From: Zingiber officinale
Lineage: Eukaryota; Streptophyta; Magnoliopsida; Zingiberales; Zingiberaceae
Length of the DNA: 64,000 nucleotides
NCBI RefSeq assembly: GCF_018446385.1
Contig: NC_055989.1
Coordinates: 131,219,004 to 131,283,003 of the forward strand
Direction of reading: 5' to 3'
A model generated the notes under the pieces. The model worked only from the letters and a program-made list of their open reading frames with translations, did no database searches and was not told where the DNA came from. Below are positions 55,778 to 64,000 of the stretch, in pieces; positions within the stretch are counted from its first letter, which is position 1, and each line of letters begins with the position of its first letter. The position numbers and the translations under genes were made by a program.

Positions 55778-58700
55778 ATATTGCTTCATACTTCTTTTGT
55801 TCATCACACTGATACCTTCTTGTGTATGTTGAACTTAATTTTCCAAGAGCATGTCTGGATGAACTGGTTTTTTCAGCAATACAGAGTTACTATTTTGGAT
55901 TTAGTTACCAAGAATATGGCATTCCAGCAGTTTGTTCCTTCAAAAATTCCATCTACCTGGAAGTGGGGTCTAAAGAATCTAAGCACTTCTATCGGTCCCT
56001 GAACATGTATATTTATAAATTTTCGTGCTGGAATGCTTTAGTACTGCTGCATCTTTTGTGTGGTAAATTGTGGGTAGAACAGAAACACACAGGGTGACAT
56101 ATCACAGGTGTGGGACCCTCTGATACACTATCACAGGAATGTGAGATTTATTTTCTCAAAGATGGAGGAAGAATAAAGGAAATAATTTTCTAGTTAGTGG
56201 ATTTTAAAGACCACACATAAATTATCTTAGAGATTAAATAAGGGAATATTGTCTTGGAACATATTTGTATCTGAAGATATAGCTTATGATTTTCTTAAAC
56301 TAGTGAAAATTTAAACAAATTCTACTGAGTTTTATAGTTATACTATGAAATGATTTCTTTATGTTCATTAATGTAACACTCAGGACATCAGTAGCAAATA
56401 TTCTCCCATTTAGTTACTTGAAAATTCACAAGCAGTTGCTTCTTTTTGAATTTATTAAGTAAAAAAAAATGTACTGAATTCTCTGTAAAAGAACTAAATT
56501 CTAGGTGATAATAAAGAAATTATAAAATAAGAAGTGTTACTGGAAAATTTGTTGATGAAGCTGGAGTGAATTATATAAAAGTTCCTTGTAGTCATTTTAC
56601 TGTAAGTATCTCAAAATTCTTATCTTCATATAGTCTTCAAAAACTTCTGAGCTTTTAACAGCCTGCAACTAAAACAACAAAGGGACTTTGTGTCATCGTT
56701 CACCTGTTAAGTTGACATGGTTTAGGATATAAAAGAAGCTATTAGTTGTCTCACATACTGGTCTGATTAATGGTTATATGCCAAATTAACATATAAGCTT
56801 TTCTTCCCTCTTCAACTGGAGAATACATGAAAAACCATCCTCTCTTTCTTTCCTGCTAACCTTTTTCTGGCTAGAGTCATGGACTGCAGGATAATGGTGG
56901 AGGGAAACAGATAAACCATGGCATCAGTGTACAGAGCAATAATGGCAGCTTTGTGGTTGATATTTGCAACTCGATGTTCACGTGTTCAAACTCATCCACC
57001 AAATCAATGAAGGTTGAGGGCATACCTGGTGTGTTCCTGCAAATTGAAATAAGTGTAAAACAAATCACTAGTATAGCCTTTACTGATCCCACATAAAACT
57101 GATGGTTAGGATTTTAATGAATGTAAATGATTATCTTTGTTTACTGACCAGAATAGGACCATTTACATTTCTGATTTAAGAATACAGTCGATGGTAATGG
57201 TTGGCTAACCAAAAGCTGTTTGGTTCTGGATCTCGAGGAGGAAAGCGGACACAAAGAATTTCAGCCAACCCCATTCCACCCAATTGTGGAAAAGAGCTTA
57301 CTTTTTAAGGTAACTATTGCATTTGTTCTTCTATATGTAATGGAATTGAATTGTGTGATAAAGTAGAAATCTTATCTTCATAGTTTTTGTCAAGTTGCTC
57401 AAAGTTGGTCTTCGTTCATGCCTTTATAGTACTTAACAATGAACTTCCAGATTGTTTTTTCAATTGTTGGTCCTTCATGTTTAGATTGTAGTCCTATTGT
57501 TTATCAAGTTTGGAATCTTAGAGTTACTGGTCAATCGTAGGTTAATGTTTTTTTTTGTTTTCCAATGATTTAAAACAACTTCCTCATTTGCACATCAAGG
57601 AATGACTTGGTATAACTACTTGTTCAGTCACTCAATTCTTAAAATTTGCATCTTTGAAGAACATATATGGTGATTGAAGTGCGAACCACGCTGAGATTGA
57701 ATCACAGACTCCCCCATGGGAGCACACTGGAGTTCTGTAATGACAGCCCACTGTTAATGTAGGTGACCAACCTACAGTGGGAGTTAGATGAGGACTATTA
57801 GGTTGGAAGGTTGAATTTGCATTGTAATATCTTGTTCTTTGGATTGGAAGCCTAACATTACCTCCACTTTTTCTCATATCTTTCTGATTCTAAATGTTCA
57901 GGACTGAGCATTTTGAATGCCCATTTATGCTGTCATGAAGTCCTATCAGTAACAGCATTTTGAAACCCAACACTTCAACCTTGGACCCTATTGCATGATT
58001 CTTTGCTTTCATTAATGTAAGATTGTGCATGCGACCCTGACATCGACAGTCTAAGGTGATCAGTTATCATTTTTTTTTGGTACTGTTCAGAGTACGGATG
58101 TGGTTGAATGTAGGTTCCACTAGTGTTCCAGGAACTCTTTTGCCAGAAAAAAAAAATACTTTTGAATCCCATGAACTTGCAGATTCGGAGAAGAATTACC
58201 TTCTGGCTACTTAGTATAGTTGTCTTGATTTGTTGATCCACTTGCTGCAGGTAAAGTAAACTTACCTTTGTCTAAAAAATGGAGAAACATGGCTTCAATT
58301 TGTCGGACTCTAATTCATAAGATGATGAAGCTGCAATTCCTTTCTTTCTGGTCTCCGTCACTGAAGATCTTTTTCCTGTTTACTCTGCTAACTTTTTTCC
58401 ACCCACTGAAAGGGTTCCTTAGTAAATGGAGCATCAGTTTCACTACTGAAGCACCTACTTCATCTGGAAATCTCAATTTCCGGATTTTCTTCTTTGAGCT
58501 CTGCACTCTTTATGAGATAATAAAGCAGATGCTTCGCCAATACTCATCTCAAGGGATCCATTCTCAAACTTAGGAAAATTGGTCGTTCTCCAATCAAATT
58601 GGCTTCCGTGAATAAAACTACACAGCTTTTGGTTTTGTTATCTTAGTGCTGTCTAATCAATGACAATATTCTCTAATTAGTTTACTTTCTTGTACTGACT

Positions 58701-58880
58701 TCACTTCACATGATCTAACTATGTTACTTAGGACTACTAAAGATAGCAGTGTCCTATGTCCAAATTTGTGTTGCTTTTTCTCTGGTATGAATGGCTAGGA
58801 GAAGGCCTCTTTTGGGACGGTGGGTTCTGAAACTCTTGCAACCGGGCCATGCATGCCTTACTAAAGTGTTCCAGTTCACT
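55778..58880 (+). other. region with unrecognised coding-like segments
   Basis: Several plus-strand stretches look more protein-like than the surroundings: 56875-57096 (with NGSFVVDICNSMFTC and MKVEGIPGVFLQIE), 57181-57309 (with DGNGWLTKSCLVLDLEEE and PFHPIVEKSLLFK before a GT), 58321-58395 (with DEAAIPFFLVSVTEDLFP) and 58516-58611 (with LISRDPFSNLGKLVVLQSN). I could not connect them into a clean gene and do not recognise the family. It may be a decayed gene or one with exons I failed to place. Confidence 0.3.
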
Positions 58881-58881
58881 A

Positions 58882-58887
58882 TATAAA
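58882..58887 (+). promoter_or_regulatory. TATA box of the CEP-like gene
   Basis: TATAAA in the context CACTATATAAAGAAG, 85 bp upstream of the start codon, is well placed for a leader of about 55 nt. Confidence 0.7.
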
Positions 58888-58971
58888 GAAGAGAACTCTC
58901 AGCCATAGCTTCATAGCAATCCACGATCCAAGTGTTGCTTCTTAGTTTTGTTGCAAATCTAACCCTGTTCC

Positions 58972-59265
58972 ATGGCTCTTTCTCCCAGTCAAGCTTCTGC
59001 AGTAGCAAAAATTGTCATTGCCATTCTCCTCATTCAAGCCTGCCATTTGGCTCAAGCAAGAACCTTAGAAGCTCATGCACCCATGTCCACCGCTTACAGT
59101 TCGACCATTTTAAAGGATCCATGCTGTATGGAGTTCCTCAAGGGGAGCCATGGTCGATATTTGTTGCAAAATCCATCCACTAGTCCCGGTCACAGCCCTG
59201 GTGTTGGCCATAGCACCCCTCCTCTCGTTGATACTGACGGTGATAAAGCCGGCTCACATCTTTGA
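58972..59265 (+). CDS. CEP-like secreted peptide precursor (97 aa)
   Basis: Single-exon small precursor. Residues about 10-29 form a hydrophobic signal peptide ending LAQA. A short variable region follows with a Cys pair (DPCCMEF), then the segment NPSTSPGHSPGVGH (about residues 66-79), which matches the C-terminal part of plant C-terminally encoded peptides (consensus close to PTxPGxSPGxGH). CEPs are processed, proline-hydroxylated and perceived by CEPR receptor kinases in root and nitrogen signalling. The first four positions of the usual 15-mer (for example DFRP) are not conserved here, and a tail of about 18 residues follows the motif. PIP/PIPL peptides also end in G-x-GH and are the main alternative. 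Confidence 0.7.
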   Translation: MALSPSQASAVAKIVIAILLIQACHLAQARTLEAHAPMSTAYSSTILKDPCCMEFLKGSHGRYLLQNPSTSPGHSPGVGHSTPPLVDTDGDKAGSHL

Positions 59266-60599
59266 GGACCGCTGCTCCAGCTGAATGTTGCATGAAACTC
59301 GCCTTTTTATGTCCATGTGTTATGTTTCATTTATTTCTCCAGGTGCTTTAATTTGTAGTTTTCGATAGGTTCCTGTTTAGGGTGAATAGTATAAAGTTTG
59401 ATAATATTCAACTAGGCGATGTTGTATTTTGTCCAACGACTTGTTTCCTTGTACTGTAAATTTTACTGCAAATTTCAATTTTTTTTCTTCTACTACATAT
59501 TTTGTTCACTCTGTATGTTCTTTTCTTCATGCATCATTAAACTATTCTTTCATCAGGAGCTCAACCTGAACTCACACAGTCAGCAAGTTGAGGTTAGTAC
59601 GCTGAAACTAAGTTATGAAGATGATATATAATGCCTCTACTACTGTTTGTGCATTCAGTTCGTAGGAATTCCTTCATAGTAAAAGTAAAATAAAATATTT
59701 TTATGTCTGATTGTAAAATGAATTTAGATTACAAATTCTTATCCTTCAAAGATTTTTTTTTTTGAAATTAGATAGGGATAAAATATTTTATATAGGATTA
59801 CTTATCATTATAAAACTATTACTTATTCTTTATGACACAGAAAATATAATAGCGGTTGTTTCAAATACATTCCATTGCATGAATTAAACTAATTAAGCTT
59901 ATCCGATTCCTTGACTATAAGTGCTTCATTAATTTTCTACTCCATTCTATCATTAAGAATGGACAAGGTAATATAATCTCCTGCTGTGGTCCTTTCTCTT
60001 AATTAAGAACTCACGATAATTAACTCCCAAACCAGGTTTTCTTCGGATGCTATCACTCTATTGTTGTTGGTGACTTAAACAAAAAAAATATAACTTACTG
60101 TTTCTATTAAAAGATTTCTCACAAAGAAGAGCTTTGGTAAAATTTGCCGTCATGAATTCTAGTTGTGGAAATAACTTCATGTAATACAGGGTAAGACTGC
60201 ACATAGAGAGATTCGTGCTTTTCTATGTGCTGTATCTTTTATTTATCCATTTATTTAAATGTGCCTATGTAGATGGAGATGAGTGCAGCACATGACGCCC
60301 ACTAAGCCACCACAATTTGTCTTCATTAAAGATGTTTGTGTCTAATTATTATAATAGGTAAGGATATGTTGATGAAACTTCACTGGATTCAATCTGATCT
60401 TGTATAGCTAAAAAATATGTTAAAAAAAGACATTCATGTTTTATTCTTTCACGTGTAAGACAGTCCTCCTCGGTTAGATATATTTTTAATGATTGATAAG
60501 GTTAATGATTGAATGGCATGCTTTATGCTTCATGTTTTAAGCTTTTAGGCTAATGATTGAATAATTGGATCAATCTTTCTCTAGATTAGTTTTAACAAG

Positions 60600-60640
<41 letters not shown>

Positions 60641-61736
60641 CGGTTTCCATTCAATTAAAATTTTAATTTGATAAATCAAATCATTCTCACCCCTGCTAGG
60701 CCAATTTATCGACTAAGAAATAATATGATAATTTTAAATAATAATTTTACATATCAATTTTTGAGATTTGCAAAACATCAAAAGTTCTGATAAAATTATA
60801 TAGTATAACTTTAAAAATCTTTATATATGCACACCCAATTTTATCATACACTTTTCAATTTTCACTGGTTTTTTACTGCATGATGTTTGTGGTGAATCAA
60901 ATGCAATGTTCACTAAGTTTTAACCGGTTAGAGGAAAATCATGCAACTTTGTTGCCCAAATCTTCTAATAGCATCAACTTTTAGAAGTTCTAGATAAGAA
61001 AGTTCTTCATATATTAATTGTTATTATGAGCTTTTTAAATTCATGAGCAGAACAATATTCACTAATCGTTTTCTTTTATGGCCTCATTCAAAGTGGCAAT
61101 GCAAGGCAATTGAGTTTAAGAATCTGATCAAGTATCTTGGAGCTTTGAAAGTGATAATTGGAGGAAATTGAACAGATCATACTTCACAGTTTTACATGGT
61201 TCAGTTTCCTTCAATATCTTGACTTCCTCTCTGCCAATCTATGTATCAAGATATGGACAAATTTAAAAGCTTATAAAGGTACTCTTTTCCGAAGAACAAT
61301 CAAGCACAAGGGCATCTACAAGGTTTACTTGGAGAGAAATGTTTAGTCATGGAGAATGAGGCGAGACATGCAAGTCATCGAGGATAGAAACCTAGCTATT
61401 TCTTTTGTTTCTTTGTCTCAATTCCGAGTGCATCCTCTTAGATACAAAATGCATCAACATATTCAAGGGAGTGAGAAACCTATTGATTCAAGTGTTCTCA
61501 ACTCAACTCAACCAGAAAAAATATATATTTTTCACAATAAAAAAAATGTGAAACATAATTAATATCCAACTCAAACAAACGAAATTCTTCAGCCATTGAG
61601 TATTTCTCGATCCACTTTATTAAATCTCATTCAAGGATGTACCTTTTATGAGTAATCTCTGCTGAAGAATAAAGTTCCTCCCTTTCTTTCACACACAACG
61701 AAAGCTAGTGTGAAGTGTTGAAACGATTCCGTGGCC
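59266..61736. other. intergenic region between the CEP-like and sigma factor genes
   Basis: AT-rich, with a (TA)n microsatellite at 60605-60638. A stretch at 61080-61560 has short plus-strand frames without recognisable domains. I see no convincing gene. Confidence 0.55.
60605..60638. repeat. (TA)n microsatellite
   Basis: About 17 uninterrupted TA dinucleotides. Confidence 0.95.
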
Positions 61737-64000
61737 TCATTGTTTGATGAACAATGACCCCAATCTTCTACTCCTTGCTGCAAGCTTCAGTTTCTCCATG
61801 GCTTCGAGCCCTAACTTCCTTACTCGTTCTCTCGACAAACCTAACCTGATTAACAGATATACTCACCAGTAATCAACCTTGTAACAATAAAATTTAACTC
61901 CAATCCATTTTCATAGTTGGGAGTTTCAATGTGCAAATCAATGTTATGGAACTGGAAGGTTCTTCAAACACAAACTAATTTTATTGGTTTTGGTTGCTAA
62001 ATATTTCGTTTGAACTTAAAATAATGTTTCAGAATAACTTTTTTTAGTTTAGATCAAGGTAATTTGTCCAAGTATACTTACTGTTTGCCAATATCCTCCC
62101 ATGTATGGCAGTTGTTATCGATACCATGATATAGTTTGATGATATTTCTGTCCCTCTTGCTGAGTATGGTGTACAAAAGCTGGGTGACTTCATCCTGAAA
62201 AGATTTGCAAGTCGATATCATAATGGAAATAAAAAGTAAAAACCAAACATGAATCAAAAGGATTCAGTGAGTTATCAAAAGATTTGTCGAGCCAATTCCC
62301 TATCCAAGTAAAAGCCTAGAAAGAGAAAATCCTTGTGTTGCCAATTTAGTGTTTTTTTAACCCTGGTGTTTAAATATGCAGATTGGCCATTCGACTAACC
62401 TGAGGCATTGAGACAATGGCTAATGTAGCAGTTCAATCGAAAGAGAGTAAAGGTAGAAAGCATAATATTCCTAGTCAGGATAAGTCGGTCCAGTGACACA
62501 GTTTTCAGGCAACAGAAAATGTCCGAAAGTTGCAAATTTGGTGTTTCTAAAGCCAGACTGTTAAACTGGTTCGGTAACTGTTCCACTGCTACAAGTTCAT
62601 TGTGTTCCACTTCCATTAAGATAAATAAATAAATAAAAATTGGGTCAATCGGCTTAAATTGTACTAGATTTTGAACGGGGCAGATCCACGACTAATTCAC
62701 ATTGAACCCAATGCCAGTCCACTCTTGAGAACAATGCTAGGTTTCTCATAATGAATGTAAATAACGTGTCCGTGTCAATGCACATTGGTTTATGTAACAA
62801 TACCTTGAGCGACCATTCCTCAAAAACATGCCAGGGACTATTTTCGACTTTACTATCTGCAATATACTGATGCAAATAAAAGTGTTACAAGATGGAAGAG
62901 AATGGCTGAAAGCCAATAGACATCTTAACAAACAGAAAATGAGACGTAAAACTTACGTCATGGAGGGTCTGACCGGGAAGGCCATTCGAGTATGGGAAGG
63001 CTTCCCTATCTAGAGAAAGTACTTTAATCTCAGCCTGCACCAATGAACACTTACTGTGAAGAACAAACTACTACTTGACGATCGAGTAAGTGAAATGCAC
63101 AAAAAGGAAGCTGAACTCATGAAGTACCTGCGTGGCATTTCTCACTTTTTTCTGTGACATATTCAGGGACTCTGCAAGTTTCTGAGATTAAAATATTAAT
63201 TCTAATGTAAGTCATTGTTTTCTATTTAGCATAATGAATGTGATAATGCTAAATTGTGCATCTTAAATTCCTGAACAGCGATAATTAAAATATTTAATCT
63301 GAATACTGATATAGCTTTGCATATCGACGCAGCCACCACAAATGGTGGTAGATGATATGATCATGGAACTAAATGAGGAACATTTAAAAGTTGCAGGTCT
63401 TAACACAAGGAAAATATGATTAAATGAGTAGAAGTGCTTATAGCTACAAATAGCAATTCATAATAACAGGTCATAAATGTATCTTATTATTTCATATCAC
63501 CATCAAGTGTTGTAAAATGGCATAAAACTAATTCAAGTTTTCAAAATATAATTTTTGTGATGTAAAATCTGTTCAACTTTCACCAAATAAGAGTTTGGTT
63601 TCTAAAAATGGGGTTATGTGAAGTAAAAAGTAATCACATTTGAAGATATCAACGAGGATATCATGTGCCCTAGCATTGTCGTCTCTGCTTATTGTAGATG
63701 CCAAGAGTGTGTCGGGGAGGGTGAAAATTCTGTGCTAGAAGAAGAAAACACATAGCCACAAGATGATCCAAAGATAAATCCTACCAGCTTGGGTTCCAAA
63801 GTTTTGAAATCAGATTTAAGATCACAATGAAAAGAAACAACAACAATGATCATTCAACAACTGAAACAATATAAAAGGTTATCATTAGTAATTAGCTGCA
63901 AATATGCCCCAAAACAAAGTGTTGCAGCTAAAGTAAGCATTCCAGGATAACCAAAAAACCATCCAAATAATGATAAAGTCAACTTACCATAATTGATGGT
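61737..64000 (-). CDS. plastid RNA polymerase sigma factor, C-terminal part
   Basis: Promoter-recognition subunit for the plastid-encoded, bacterial-type RNA polymerase. Visible exons are 63988 to the window edge (13 nt, ending PSIM), 63128-63181, 62957-63034, 62804-62866, 62082-62194 and 61737-61845; phases agree throughout. Region 3 is KLAESLNMSQKKVRNATQ. It is followed by a linker with LSLDREAFPYSNGLPGQT. Region 4.1 carries DEVTQLLYTILSKRDRNIIK, then LYHGIDNNCHTWEDIGKQ. The region 4.2 helix-turn-helix LGLSRERVRKLGLEAMEKLK binds the -35 element. The stop follows LGSLFIKQ. The linker recalls the SIG3/SIG1 group, but I cannot settle the paralogue. The N-terminal part lies outside the window. 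Confidence 0.92.

Noticed and set aside
58268-58573. 101-codon hydrophobic plus-strand frame
   Set aside because: Composition looks like an out-of-frame reading; another frame of the same stretch is more protein-like and neither has a known domain.

Overview
This is nuclear DNA of a flowering plant, probably a monocot (possibly Zingiberales; this is an inference from overall character, not shown). The evidence is multi-exon genes with GT-AG introns for plant-type housekeeping proteins, plastid-directed proteins (a sigma factor and a UPF0114 membrane protein), a CEP-type peptide precursor, Au-type SINEs, and Ty1/copia and Ty3/gypsy fossils. I rebuilt the gene models by hand from splice sites, and every complete model closes in frame.

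Bases 1-21.2 kb are a repeat block. A minus-strand Ty1/copia fossil with a 563-codon gag frame and one LTR enters from the left edge. It sits in an older LTR of the same family. That older LTR is also split by a second minus-strand copia element (4257-14118) with two 2.67-kb LTRs, an iMet-type primer site and a 5-bp target duplication. Beyond these lie foldback MITEs, direct duplications and another LTR relic (about 19.9-21.2 kb).

Bases 21.6-64 kb are gene-rich. In order they are: a HERPUD-like membrane protein (+), V-ATPase subunit A (-, 20 exons, 621 aa), 26S proteasome RPN2/PSMD1 (-, 14 exons, 1001 aa), a secretory cyclophilin (-, 7 exons, 206 aa), a UPF0114 plastid membrane protein (+, 5 exons, 249 aa, with a gypsy-like fossil in intron 2), an unrecognised coding-like stretch (about 56.9-58.6 kb), a CEP-like secreted peptide precursor (+, 97 aa), and the 3' part of a plastid RNA polymerase sigma factor (-), which runs off the right edge. 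The genes do not form one pathway; this is an ordinary euchromatic neighbourhood beside a transposon nest.

The most unusual signal is in the LTR family that occurs three times here. It carries tandem arrays of short stem-loops in which the loop is constant while the two arms change together from unit to unit.
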